64,000 nucleotides of DNA from Alphaproteobacteria bacterium (lineage in GTDB: Bacteria > Pseudomonadota > Alphaproteobacteria > CACIAM-22H2), in the NCBI GenBank assembly GCA_016124335.1, contig WGNX01000004.1, positions 208,418 to 272,417 of the forward strand, in the 5' to 3' direction. Below the pieces are notes generated by a model, which saw only the letters and a program-made list of their open reading frames with translations, ran no database searches and was not told the DNA's origin. This document shows positions 8,336-16,935 of this stretch, piece after piece. Each line of letters begins with the position of its first letter. Positions within the stretch are counted from its first letter, which is position 1. The position numbers were made by a program, and so were the translations under genes.

Positions 8336-9454
8336 TCACCCGGCCGGGCGCACCGCGATCAATTCGGCGTGCTGAATTCCGCAGTAGTACGGTTCCACGC
8401 CATCGAGAAATGCGTTCAGCTTCATATTAAAGCAGAAATGCTCGAAGCCATGCTTGTCGACGACCCGTATCTTCTGCCGCTGGAACCTGCCCTCGGGAAT
8501 TCGACGGCCCGTCAGATAAAGCGACGTCCGTTCGATGCGATTTCCCATAACCGGCAAATCGATCAATCGAACGAGATCGGCCGCGACCCGCTCGATGAAT
8601 TGCTCTTCATCGATCCAGACGCCGTTGGCGTCATCCCAGCGGTGAAATGCGCCGACGAGAATTTGTCCGGCTCGACAATTCGCGATCAGTCGTGCGACCT
8701 GGATCGTCACGTCTCCGACGATAAAGTCGTTTCGACTGGCACCTGATCGATCCGGCTGCCGATAGTTGTAGTGACTGCCGATACCCAACGCGGCCCGCAG
8801 TTCGGGGACGGCCGCCGGCACCGTCACGGACCGCTTCAATGCCGCATGAAAAATTTCAAACAATACGAAGCCGACGAACAGGTCGATATCGGCACCCAGC
8901 CCCTTGTTCTCGTTCCACACATAAAATCCGTCGCCCGTCGTCGAACGGCACATGCGGAACTCGATCCCGTGCGCATTGGCCGTTTCTGCGGCAATATTCA
9001 GGGCGAATTCGAGAGTCGCCAGCTGGCTCGCCTGTTCTTCGGGTTGAAGCTTCGAGAAACCGACGATATCGAGCAAAAGAACCGCGCGCTGATCCGTCTT
9101 CGTAACCGTGAAGGGGGCGAAAATCTCCTCGACCACGCGCGCCGGGGTCTGTCCGGGTCCATCACCAATCGGTTGAGTGAGGCGCAGGTCTAGCGCACGC
9201 GATTGGAGCGCCTGTGCGACCTCATCGAACGTCCGGTCGCCCATCTGACGCTCGCCGACGAATACCCTTCGGGGCGCGTCCTTGAGCGCGAAAAGCCTTA
9301 TCTTTGGCGCCGTCAGAATTTCCATCCCGGTCGACGTCGGCCGCCACGCGACAAGCGCATTCGAACCGAACCGCCAAACCGCAAATAGCGTGCGATGCAG
9401 CTCGGCTCGAATCTCCGCAGATACGGTTGCGTCGTTTGGTGCGGCCTCAGTCAT
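8336..9454 (-). CDS. class III adenylate/guanylate cyclase-like protein, probably degenerate
   Basis: A 372-aa soluble protein. The central region (about 124-270) resembles a class III nucleotide cyclase domain: LLLDIVGFS gives metal Asp129, TTGDGFYV gives Asp175, and a late VARL...AGQILV segment matches the family's closing motif. The position usually holding the transition-state Asn, four residues before the Arg of AAR, is Ile here, so catalysis may be altered or lost. The flanking parts (1-120 and 290-372) match nothing I recognise. It has no membrane segment. It is convergent with the pentapeptide-repeat gene. Residue assignments are by eye and not alignment-based. Confidence 0.68.
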   Translation of the reverse strand: MTEAAPNDATVSAEIRAELHRTLFAVWRFGSNALVAWRPTSTGMEILTAPKIRLFALKDAPRRVFVGERQMGDRTFDEVAQALQSRALDLRLTQPIGDGPGQTPARVVEEIFAPFTVTKTDQRAVLLLDIVGFSKLQPEEQASQLATLEFALNIAAETANAHGIEFRMCRSTTGDGFYVWNENKGLGADIDLFVGFVLFEIFHAALKRSVTVPAAVPELRAALGIGSHYNYRQPDRSGASRNDFIVGDVTIQVARLIANCRAGQILVGAFHRWDDANGVWIDEEQFIERVAADLVRLIDLPVMGNRIERTSLYLTGRRIPEGRFQRQKIRVVDKHGFEHFCFNMKLNAFLDGVEPYYCGIQHAELIAVRPAG

Positions 9455-9507
9455 TCGGGTCGTGATCAGAATACACCGAAATAGGACAATGACGACAGAC
9501 GCCCGAC

Positions 9508-9526
9508 TAAATCGCGGTAAATCGCG
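9508..9526. repeat. tandem 9-mer direct repeat TAAATCGCG
   Basis: TAAATCGCG occurs at 9508-9516 and again at 9518-9526, a 10-bp period (one helical turn). It lies in the 72 bp between the Smr-like gene and the cyclase-like gene, about 55-70 bp upstream of the latter's ATG, and could be a regulator-binding site. Confidence 0.35.
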
Positions 9527-9844
9527 TCAGTTGCCGACGACATCGACGAAAAAACCGCCGCCAGCCGGGTCGGAAAGCGGAACGAAACGGCCGATCCGGC
9601 CGCTGCGCAAGGCATCCAGCAAATAGCGCCCGATCGGTTTGAACAGTGTTTCTCCGCCACCCGGTACCGGAGGGTCGATAAGAATAGCGTAGCTGCGCGG
9701 CCCCGGCAGCACGGGTTTGTCGACCAGTTCGCCGATACGCTCAAGTGCCGATTGAAGCGGCAGCCCGCGAACGTCCAGTTCGGCCTCTGCCTCCGGCGCG
9801 CGCCCCAGCAGATTTCGCGCCTGTTTGGGATCTAGATGCGGCAT
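9527..9844 (-). CDS. small Smr-like domain protein
   Basis: A 105-aa protein. LDVRGLPLQSALERIGELVD (about 23-42) resembles the opening LDLHG-helix of Smr (small MutS-related) domains. The later GGGETLF...IGRYLLDAL and GGGFFVDV segments fit the rest of that fold, but the usual HGxG motif is replaced, so nuclease activity is doubtful. Its ATG is 3 bp downstream of the stop of the leftward glycosyltransferase gene, so it is probably the last gene of that operon. Assignment is tentative. Confidence 0.5.
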   Translation of the reverse strand: MPHLDPKQARNLLGRAPEAEAELDVRGLPLQSALERIGELVDKPVLPGPRSYAILIDPPVPGGGETLFKPIGRYLLDALRSGRIGRFVPLSDPAGGGFFVDVVGN

Positions 9845-9847
9845 GCA

Positions 9848-11125
9848 TCAAGATTGCAGGGCTCCTCGAACCTTGTCCAGAAGTTCGCCAAACCCTTCGA
9901 CCCACTGGCCTAGTGCGTGATTGCGCGCCACGTGTGCCTTGCCAGCCCGGGATAGCCGCGCGCGCAAATCACGATCGACCGCCAAACGTTCCATTGCGTT
10001 GAAAAGCATCTCGGTAAAGGCGCTATCGTATGAGCGCAGTAGCGGCTCGAATGTCTGGTTCAGGAAGCCCCATTGGTCGTACCACGACGTCCGACCGAGC
10101 CGCCCCGCCGCGACAAGGCCGGTCTCGCCGTCGGTCAGAAACTCGCTTATTCCGGGTGCATCGGACGAAATGGTCGCCGCACCGCAGGCCATTGCCTCGA
10201 GGAGTGAAACAGTATGCAACCCGCAAGACGGCAGGAGAAACACGTCGGCGCGCAAAAAGAGCCCGATCAGATCCGCATATCGAAGCCGTTCGTCCACGAT
10301 CTCCACGTTCGGAATTGACCGTGCAAATCTCTCGAACCCGGGTCCGAACATTTTCGGAATCTGCGAGCGCAAAATCAGCTTGCATTCCGGATGACGCGCC
10401 ACGAGGGTGCCAAATGCCGCAAGCGCTTCCATGCCGCCGCGAAGAACAAAGCTTTCGTCCTGCTGACCCCAAGAATTCGTGAATAGAAAAGTACAGCCGG
10501 TCCTCGCCGCCCGGGTCGCCTGCGCGGCTTCGACCCGTGCGGCAATTTCCGGCGGAAAGGAAATCCCAAATGGCACGTAGTGGGACTTCGCAGCAATCTT
10601 CTCGCTATCGAAGAGTTTCCCGATAAATTGATGACTATGCATCAAATGTGAGGATATCGCGCGACACCGGTCGCTTTCGAGCATGGCGCGGACCAGTCGC
10701 CACACCGGAGTCGAGCGCACGTCGACCCCCGCCGTCTTGCCATGCCAAAGAAAAGGCGCAAATAGCGTCAGAAGTTCTTCGATCGGCATCAGCCACGGTC
10801 GCTGTCCGAACACGAACGGCATGGAATGTGGGACCGTCAGATCAGGCATCGCCGCGACGATCTGCGCCTGGCTTTCCAGATCTCGGCTGTCGGCAAACTT
10901 CTCGACGTCCGCGCGAGGCAGATCGGGCAAAGCCAGGGCGAGTTCATCGACGAGCGCATTCCGTTCGGATTTTGCGATTTCGAAATGCTCTTCCGTCGGC
11001 TTGGGAAGATCGAGCACGAAGTCATAACCGGCGCGCGGCACCAGCAGACTCGTCATCATCGGATGGTCGCCGCCGAGCCATCGAAAGATCGGCGTGCGCC
11101 AGGGCGCAACGACGCGGAAACTCAC
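9848..11125 (-). CDS. GT-B (GT4-like) glycosyltransferase, copy A
   Basis: A 425-aa predicted cytosolic or peripheral glycosyltransferase. The C-terminal half carries the GT4 signature region: a late PSCGLHTVSLLEAMACG stretch followed by DAPGISEFLTDGETGLV, where the E-x7-E pattern binds the nucleotide-sugar donor. The N-terminus shares APWRTPI with the paralogue at 13340-14614. The start is GTG 11125, which overlaps the upstream methyltransferase stop as GTGA, indicating translational coupling. Donor and acceptor are unknown. The neighbouring methyltransferase and SDR suggest a modified-sugar or surface-glycan product. Confidence 0.82.
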   Translation of the reverse strand: MSFRVVAPWRTPIFRWLGGDHPMMTSLLVPRAGYDFVLDLPKPTEEHFEIAKSERNALVDELALALPDLPRADVEKFADSRDLESQAQIVAAMPDLTVPHSMPFVFGQRPWLMPIEELLTLFAPFLWHGKTAGVDVRSTPVWRLVRAMLESDRCRAISSHLMHSHQFIGKLFDSEKIAAKSHYVPFGISFPPEIAARVEAAQATRAARTGCTFLFTNSWGQQDESFVLRGGMEALAAFGTLVARHPECKLILRSQIPKMFGPGFERFARSIPNVEIVDERLRYADLIGLFLRADVFLLPSCGLHTVSLLEAMACGAATISSDAPGISEFLTDGETGLVAAGRLGRTSWYDQWGFLNQTFEPLLRSYDSAFTEMLFNAMERLAVDRDLRARLSRAGKAHVARNHALGQWVEGFGELLDKVRGALQS

Positions 11126-12111
11126 GTGCGATGGTCCAATCGCAATTCGATCCGGTCAAGCGCGGGCTCAAGCGGAAGACGAGTACGCATGGTTGCATGC
11201 AAATCGCAGGTTCCGAGGCCGGGCCGATAGACCGGTCTCGGGTCGGCTGGAACATAGGTGACCGGCATTGTCGGGGCTTCCTGAACGAAGTCGCTGCGCA
11301 GAAGGGTGTCGTACTCGAGATTCCAGGCAGCCTGCTCCATCAGCGTCTCTTGCGGCAATGTCGGCCGATGTTCGACAGCGCGAGCGATGCAAGCGAAACG
11401 CACGAGATGGTCGCCGGCCCGCAGCCAACATGCATCGAGCGGCATCAATTTCAGGAACCGCAGAAAATGGTCAAGCAGAGGAACGGTCGGAAACCAGGTA
11501 TCCGAGGGGCCAAGCACGTAGCCGGTTCCAGCGAAGTTGTATTGCATCATATAGGCATCGAGCGGCAACGCGGCCGTTTCGATGATCATCAATCCGCCGG
11601 GACGGAGCGTGCTTCGCGCCGTCGCAAGCACGTGAAACGGCGAAAACACATGGTAAAGGACGCCGGAGCAAACGACGACGTCGAACCCCCGTTGGGGCTT
11701 CCTACCGCCGGCGTAACGGAACCGCGTGACTTCGCCTGCGTAGCGGTCGTCGAGCGCACGCAGGATCGACCCCGACATGATGTTTGGCAGATATGCGAAA
11801 TCGGCCCCATAGGCCGCCTTCACGCACGCAACCTTGTCCGAAAAATCCAAACCGTCGATCGAGACAACGTCCGTCGCACCGCGCCGCTTCAGAAGGACCG
11901 GAACGAGCCCTTCCATGGTCCCGATATCGAGGCAGCGAGTGCCATCAAGTTCCACGCGCGAAAGCAGGTCACGCGTCAGCGCGACATTCGGAAATCGCTG
12001 GCCGGGCGTGACCACGCCCGGCGCCAATTCCATCGCATAGTACCAATACTGCTCGAGAAACGCCTTGCGACGCTCCGGGTCCGCGATCCATGGCAACGAT
12101 TCAGCGTTCAC
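11122..12111 (-). CDS. SAM-dependent methyltransferase, CmoB-like
   Basis: A 329-aa class I methyltransferase. Motif I is CLDIGTMEG (about 61-69) with a following acidic VSIDG. Later VVCSGVLYHVFSPFHVL resembles the LYH...SP segment of CmoB/DUF1698-type enzymes, and LRPGGLMIIET is the usual post-motif. The C-terminal 120 residues are family-unspecific. Start GTG 12111 lies 3 bp after the SDR gene stop, and the gene overlaps the downstream glycosyltransferase by 4 bp. In this glycan-type context a sugar is a more likely acceptor than tRNA, but that is inference. Confidence 0.8.
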   Translation of the reverse strand: MNAESLPWIADPERRKAFLEQYWYYAMELAPGVVTPGQRFPNVALTRDLLSRVELDGTRCLDIGTMEGLVPVLLKRRGATDVVSIDGLDFSDKVACVKAAYGADFAYLPNIMSGSILRALDDRYAGEVTRFRYAGGRKPQRGFDVVVCSGVLYHVFSPFHVLATARSTLRPGGLMIIETAALPLDAYMMQYNFAGTGYVLGPSDTWFPTVPLLDHFLRFLKLMPLDACWLRAGDHLVRFACIARAVEHRPTLPQETLMEQAAWNLEYDTLLRSDFVQEAPTMPVTYVPADPRPVYRPGLGTCDLHATMRTRLPLEPALDRIELRLDHRT

Positions 12112-12114
12112 CGT

Positions 12115-13095
12115 CTACTCCGCTTCAATTCTTGGCCATCGGCGGATGGCGTCCGGCCGTTCGACAAGCGACTTCCTGTACCACTCAACAGTCCGAGAAA
12201 GACCAATGCGCAAGTCGGTATAAGAAAACCTTGAAAGTTCGCGAAATGCCGAATTGTCAGTAACTCGCCGATCGATTCCCCGCGCGCGCGTGGGATCGAA
12301 TTTTATCCGTGCGACGGGAACGCCGGTGATCTCCGCAAGAAGCAACGCGACTTCGCGAATCGCATTCGCCTTCCCACAACCGACATTCAGTATTCGCTCG
12401 GACGAATGGTTCTCCAGACACCACATGTACGCTCGCGCCATGTCAGGCGCATATGTGATCTCACGTAAGGGCGATCCGTCTCCCCAGATCGAAAGATCGC
12501 CCGTGGAATCCGTCCATTCGCAAAACCGACGAACGAGACCGGCAATCCAGGTGCAGTCGTCCGGATTGTAGTTGTCGTTGGGGCCGTAGATCCCCGACGG
12601 CACGAGCCCGATGACATCGAGTTTATGTTCATCACGATAGGCGCGGATTGCCGGCTCCATGAGCCGCTTCGCCATCGCATAGGAATATGCCGTTTCATGC
12701 GGGAGCCCTTGATGGATTTGGCTCTCGACATTCGGTTGCGGCGCGTCGGCGGGATACATCCCCGAAGAAAGCGTCAGGATTACCTTTTCCAGTCGATGCG
12801 ACACCGCCGCATCGAGAACAGCAAACGCCATCGCGACATTGTCGCGCAAGATACGGGCGGGAAATCGCCGCGCCAAATCGATACCACCCGATATTGCCGC
12901 AAGATGAATTATTTTCCGAATCCGCTCACGGCCGACGAACTCCTTTACCGCCACAGAATCCCGAAGGTCGAGATCGCGGCGGGATACAAAAACAAATTCA
13001 TTCTCAGGATAGTTCGATTCGAGCGCTTTAAATGCTGTCCCGAGGACACCTGTGGCGCCTGTCACGAGGAGGCGCTGACGTTCTTCCTTTGACAT
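12115..13095 (-). CDS. NAD(P)-dependent SDR, GDP-L-fucose-synthase-like epimerase/dehydratase
   Basis: A 326-aa extended short-chain dehydrogenase. The N-terminal Rossmann motif is TGATGVLG. The catalytic Tyr-Lys pair is in YSYAMAK, with Ser in TLSSGMYP. The substrate region has PSGIYGPNDN, the pattern of GDP-fucose synthase (fcl/wcaG) and related nucleotide-sugar epimerases. It is the first gene of a leftward run (SDR, methyltransferase, glycosyltransferase, Smr-like) with 3 bp or 4 bp overlap spacing. ATG 13095 follows an AT-rich 244 bp gap that probably contains the promoter. The exact nucleotide sugar is unknown. Confidence 0.83.
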   Translation of the reverse strand: MSKEERQRLLVTGATGVLGTAFKALESNYPENEFVFVSRRDLDLRDSVAVKEFVGRERIRKIIHLAAISGGIDLARRFPARILRDNVAMAFAVLDAAVSHRLEKVILTLSSGMYPADAPQPNVESQIHQGLPHETAYSYAMAKRLMEPAIRAYRDEHKLDVIGLVPSGIYGPNDNYNPDDCTWIAGLVRRFCEWTDSTGDLSIWGDGSPLREITYAPDMARAYMWCLENHSSERILNVGCGKANAIREVALLLAEITGVPVARIKFDPTRARGIDRRVTDNSAFRELSRFSYTDLRIGLSRTVEWYRKSLVERPDAIRRWPRIEAE

Positions 13096-13339
13096 CAGGT
13101 ACCAAATGATTTGAGCGTCAATTCAGGCATTGCATGACTCGGTAGCCGATTTTGGCAAATTATATGATGAAATAGTGGAAAATTATCATGAAAAATCAGC
13201 GGATAATCAAGAAATAGATGATTGCAATTGAAAGTTGCGGTGTTCAGAGACAATTACTAAAGCTGAACCGGTTCTTTACCGGGAAGTCGTAGCGGGCCAA
13301 TCTCGCAGCCGGCCGACTGTCGGCCCAACTCCATCAAGA
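13096..13339. other. AT-rich intergenic region inside the glycan cluster
   Basis: 244 bp, clearly richer in A+T than its surroundings, between two leftward genes. It contains small inverted repeats: CCGGT/ACCGG (13268-13282) and GGCCGA/TCGGCC (13311-13325). The second lies close after the copy B glycosyltransferase stop but has no T-run. It probably holds the promoter of the SDR operon. I see no open reading frame worth calling. Confidence 0.45.
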
Positions 13340-14614
13340 TCAAAGTCCGGCGCAAACCTCGTCGAGAATTTGACCGAAGCCATCTGACCATCGTTCAAAT
13401 GGGTGATTTTCCCGCACATGTTCGAACGCTTGCGCACCAAGCAATTTGCGATAATCGCGATCCACGACCATCCTTCGCATCGCGAGATAGAGCCGTTCCG
13501 CGAATTCGTGGTCGGGCCCCTTGAAAAGCGGATCGAATGTTTGATGGAGATATCCACGATCGTCGTACCAGCTGAATTTTCCTCGACGCCCCGGCACCAC
13601 AATGCCGGTTTTCCCGTCAATCACGAATTCATCGCCACCCGGCGCGTCGGAAACGAGCACGGCCGTTCCGGTCGACATCCCTTCAATCAGGGAGACCGTG
13701 TGGAGACCGCAAGAGGGCAACATGTAGACATCTGAATCCAGAAAGAGCTGGATAAACGACGCATAGTCGAGCTTTTGATCGACGACCCGGACGCGGGGGA
13801 TCGAGCGGACGAATTCGCCAAACTGCGATCCAAGGGTCTTCACTGGCAGTTCGGCGCGAATGACCAGTTCGACGTTTTTGAATTCTCCCGCCAGCCGTCC
13901 AAAGGCTACCAGCGTCTCAATTCCGCCGCGTACGAGAAATGCCTCGCCGACCGAGCTCCACGAATTCGTGAAAAGGAAGACGCACCGATCGCGGCAATGG
14001 CGTGATTCCTGTGCGGCGCGAACTTGCGTCTCGATCGAATCGGGAAATCGATGGCCAAACGGAATGTAACGGGTTTTTGCCGCGATCAACTCGCTGTCGA
14101 ACTGTTGCCCTATGAAATCCGCCGAGTGCCGCAGATGCGTGAATATCGCGCGACAGTTCGGCCCTGCCAGAAGTTCCCGCACAAACCGCCAGGCCGGCGA
14201 ACCATAGGCAGGATTGTTCGCGGATTTTCCGTTCCAGAAATATGGCCCGAACAGCGGCAGTAGTTCCTCGATATGCAGGATCCAAGGTCGATTGCCGAAG
14301 GTGAATGGCGTTCCGTGCATGAACACGAGATCAGGATCGTGCTCCTCGACGAAAGCCTGACTTTCAACATCTCGAGTATTGACGAATCCGGCAATCACTT
14401 CGTCGGCCTGGTCGGGTGCAAGCCCCTTCAGGTTCTCGAACAGATTCTTTGCGGCAAGGTGCGCACGTGCGCGCGCACCTTCCGTTGGCGGAGCAAGATC
14501 GATGTCGAACCGGTAGCCTTGCCGATTGCCGAGCAAGCCGAGCACGATCGGATGATCGGTATTGAATGCACGCACGATGGGCGTGCGCCACGGTGCCGCT
14601 ACGCGCAATGTCAT
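13340..14614 (-). CDS. GT-B (GT4-like) glycosyltransferase, copy B
   Basis: A 424-aa paralogue of the gene at 9848-11125. It shares the N-terminal APWRTPI, the FGNRPWILHIEELLPLFGP-type segment, FLFTNSW, and the C-terminal PSCGLHTVSLIEGMSTG followed by DAPGGDEFVIDGKTG. The glutamates expected for donor binding are retained. The two copies differ throughout, so duplication is old or the copies were recruited separately. Starts at ATG 14614. It lies 30 bp downstream of the radical SAM gene on the same strand, so the two are likely co-transcribed. Substrates are unknown. Confidence 0.82.
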   Translation of the reverse strand: MTLRVAAPWRTPIVRAFNTDHPIVLGLLGNRQGYRFDIDLAPPTEGARARAHLAAKNLFENLKGLAPDQADEVIAGFVNTRDVESQAFVEEHDPDLVFMHGTPFTFGNRPWILHIEELLPLFGPYFWNGKSANNPAYGSPAWRFVRELLAGPNCRAIFTHLRHSADFIGQQFDSELIAAKTRYIPFGHRFPDSIETQVRAAQESRHCRDRCVFLFTNSWSSVGEAFLVRGGIETLVAFGRLAGEFKNVELVIRAELPVKTLGSQFGEFVRSIPRVRVVDQKLDYASFIQLFLDSDVYMLPSCGLHTVSLIEGMSTGTAVLVSDAPGGDEFVIDGKTGIVVPGRRGKFSWYDDRGYLHQTFDPLFKGPDHEFAERLYLAMRRMVVDRDYRKLLGAQAFEHVRENHPFERWSDGFGQILDEVCAGL

Positions 14615-14644
14615 GCGAATATGCCTCGCGACATTCCGCTACTG

Positions 14645-16654
14645 CTAAAAGTGGCCTGCAAGATGTCGTGCCAGTGCCTTGTTTCCGTAGAGGTAGGCGC
14701 CCTTTTTATTGCCGTACCAGACGACCTCGCGGCACCAATCCGCAAATACCGGCCAGGGTTCTTTCGAACGCTCGATGCGGTAGGAAACGGGCTCCTCGAT
14801 CAACTCCTCGGTTCGGCCTTCGAGAATCGCGCGATAGTACGGGTACAGATCGCTCCCAAGCCTGACCTCGATATCGGCTAGCACGCCCGGTTCCTTTACG
14901 AGCGCGCGATTGAGCCGGAAAGCGTCGGAAATCGTCTCGAGCGGAACCAGCGAGCGAGATTCGCGGACGGTCGAAACGACCAACCGCTCCGCTTCCGAAT
15001 AAAATTCGCCAAGACGGCCATTCACGACGAGATCGATGAAGACGTATTCGTCGGCCGGCCAGTGGATTCCCAGCCATTTGTCAGAAAACACATATTCGAC
15101 GGCCCCCTGCTGGATCTGCCGCGCATAATCCTCGAAGAACGAGCGGATCGACCCGATCACGGGATACTCGGCTACGTCGACCTGCATGAAGGCCTCAAGC
15201 AGGCGGCGGTACGCAACCGCGCATCGCTTGTGAGCGACGAGAATCGGGATCTGCAGCAGCTTGTCGAAATGAACGAGCGAAGCCATCCATGCGAAGCTGC
15301 GCGCACGACGCCACTCGGCCGCCGGCATCGATCCCGTCTCGACGACAAGATCCTGTGTTTCATAGATGCCGTCAGGATCGGTTTCGATGGCGCCGTGAAT
15401 ATTGACGATCTTCGTCACGACCGTCCGCATTCCATACTTTTCCTGATAGGCCGGATCGCCCATCTCGGCATTCGGCAAGATCGAGAGGTTGTTGAACTGG
15501 ATTCGATTGTGCTGCCCGTTGTCCATCAACCAGCAAATCCCGTCGACCCACGAGTCGTACGTTTCGCCCGGAAGCCCGAGAATCAGGTCCGAATAGGTCT
15601 CGACCCGATCGCGCGTGAACCGCCGCTGAAGTTCTTCATATGTGTCCAGCGCAATGTTCTGCCGTTTAATCGCCTTCAATGTCCCCGGATCGAGCGACTG
15701 CATCGACAGCGTGACACCTTTGTTCATTCCCGCGTCGGATAGAATCTTCTGTGTCAGATAGGCCCGATCTGTCGCGTTTTTCGTATTCTGGACCGAGACG
15801 GCCTTGGGGTAGCCACGCTCCGCCTTTGTCCGCGCAAGCGTTTCGGCAATCTGAATATCCCGCGCGAGAATTCCGAAGTTCGCATCGCAGCAGAAGATGA
15901 ATTCGATCTTGTTGTCGGCGAACCACGCGATCTCGCGCCCGAGGCGATCGATATCGAATTGGAAGACCTTCGCCTGCGTCGCCGAGCCCCAATCACAGAA
16001 CGTGCATTGAAACGGGCAACCCCGGTTCGTCTCCCAAAGGACAATCCAGTTTTCAGCGGGGTTTGCCGCCATCAAAGGGGCGAAGATGCCATCGAGATAG
16101 GGCGACGGAACATCCGCCAGTTCGCGAATTCGCGGCCCCTTGGCCTGGCAAACGAAGGCGCCGTCCTTCAGATACGAGAGATTGGCAATGCCGGCCCAGT
16201 CGCGCGACGGCCAAACTTCCAGAAGTTTGACGAATGCGTGCTCCCCCTCGCCATTGACGGCAACATCGACAAAGGGATTTTCGCGCAGGAACGTCTCGGT
16301 CCTGTCGGGAACCTGAGGGCCACCGAATACGATCAGGATTTCCGGCTTCCGCGCCTTGAGTTCGCGCGCGACGGCAAGTGAAAGTTTCACGTTCCAGACA
16401 TAAGTGGAAAAGCCGACAACATCCGCCGACAGCAGTTGCTCGACTGTCTCGGAAACACGCTGGCGCTTGTAGATCGGAAGAAGAAACTCGAACCGTTCCG
16501 CCTGGCTCGCGTACTTGCGAACGTACCCTTCGATCAGCCCGACGGCATAAGGCAGGTAATTCTGGCCCGAAAAGCTGTTATTGATCTGCACGAGACCGAT
16601 CCGGCAACTAGCCGAATTCTCTCGTACCGAACTTGGAGATGAGGCTTCTGTCAT
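14645..16654 (-). CDS. B12-binding-type radical SAM protein
   Basis: A 669-aa cytosolic protein. Residues about 18-150 match the Rossmann-like cobalamin-binding region of B12-dependent radical SAM enzymes (VGFSTYVWN, VFGGPQVP), although no DxHxxG cobalamin-ligand motif is visible. The radical SAM core begins at CPFQCTFC (Cys213, Cys217, Cys220), the three cysteines of the [4Fe-4S] cluster. LILGLPGET is a typical core strand. About 180 residues at the C-terminus are non-standard. ATG 16654 is chosen, and a longer frame begins at TTG 16684. It may modify a glycan or lipid precursor with the adjacent glycosyltransferases. The reaction is unknown. Confidence 0.85.
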   Translation of the reverse strand: MTEASSPSSVRENSASCRIGLVQINNSFSGQNYLPYAVGLIEGYVRKYASQAERFEFLLPIYKRQRVSETVEQLLSADVVGFSTYVWNVKLSLAVARELKARKPEILIVFGGPQVPDRTETFLRENPFVDVAVNGEGEHAFVKLLEVWPSRDWAGIANLSYLKDGAFVCQAKGPRIRELADVPSPYLDGIFAPLMAANPAENWIVLWETNRGCPFQCTFCDWGSATQAKVFQFDIDRLGREIAWFADNKIEFIFCCDANFGILARDIQIAETLARTKAERGYPKAVSVQNTKNATDRAYLTQKILSDAGMNKGVTLSMQSLDPGTLKAIKRQNIALDTYEELQRRFTRDRVETYSDLILGLPGETYDSWVDGICWLMDNGQHNRIQFNNLSILPNAEMGDPAYQEKYGMRTVVTKIVNIHGAIETDPDGIYETQDLVVETGSMPAAEWRRARSFAWMASLVHFDKLLQIPILVAHKRCAVAYRRLLEAFMQVDVAEYPVIGSIRSFFEDYARQIQQGAVEYVFSDKWLGIHWPADEYVFIDLVVNGRLGEFYSEAERLVVSTVRESRSLVPLETISDAFRLNRALVKEPGVLADIEVRLGSDLYPYYRAILEGRTEELIEEPVSYRIERSKEPWPVFADWCREVVWYGNKKGAYLYGNKALARHLAGHF

Positions 16655-16935
16655 CGATCCGATCAACCGTGCACTCTGTTTCAACTTTTATTTTTGGCCC
16701 GCATTCGTGGCTATCGACTGCAATCGTGTACCTTAATATGAAAATGTCTAAAATCTTCTTAATTCACTGACAAAACTCTGATCTGTCAGCATGTTCCTTG
16801 CGAATACTATGGTAATTTAGGCGTGGCTGTACGTGTAGCCCAAAGATGACGCAATTTTAGCCAACCCCTTACTTTGATTGATTTCTCGCACGCCGTTCTG
16901 CTAGCTACGGGAAAGCTTTCGCGCGGGGGGCGCAC
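16655..16935. promoter_or_regulatory. divergent intergenic region, radical SAM gene and liv operon
   Basis: 281 bp, AT-rich in its left half, between divergent genes, so it must carry promoters in both directions. The best structured element is the inverted repeat CTGACA (16767-16772) / TGTCAG (16784-16789), with half-site centres 17 bp apart, a plausible operator. No open reading frame or RNA gene is evident. Confidence 0.45.
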
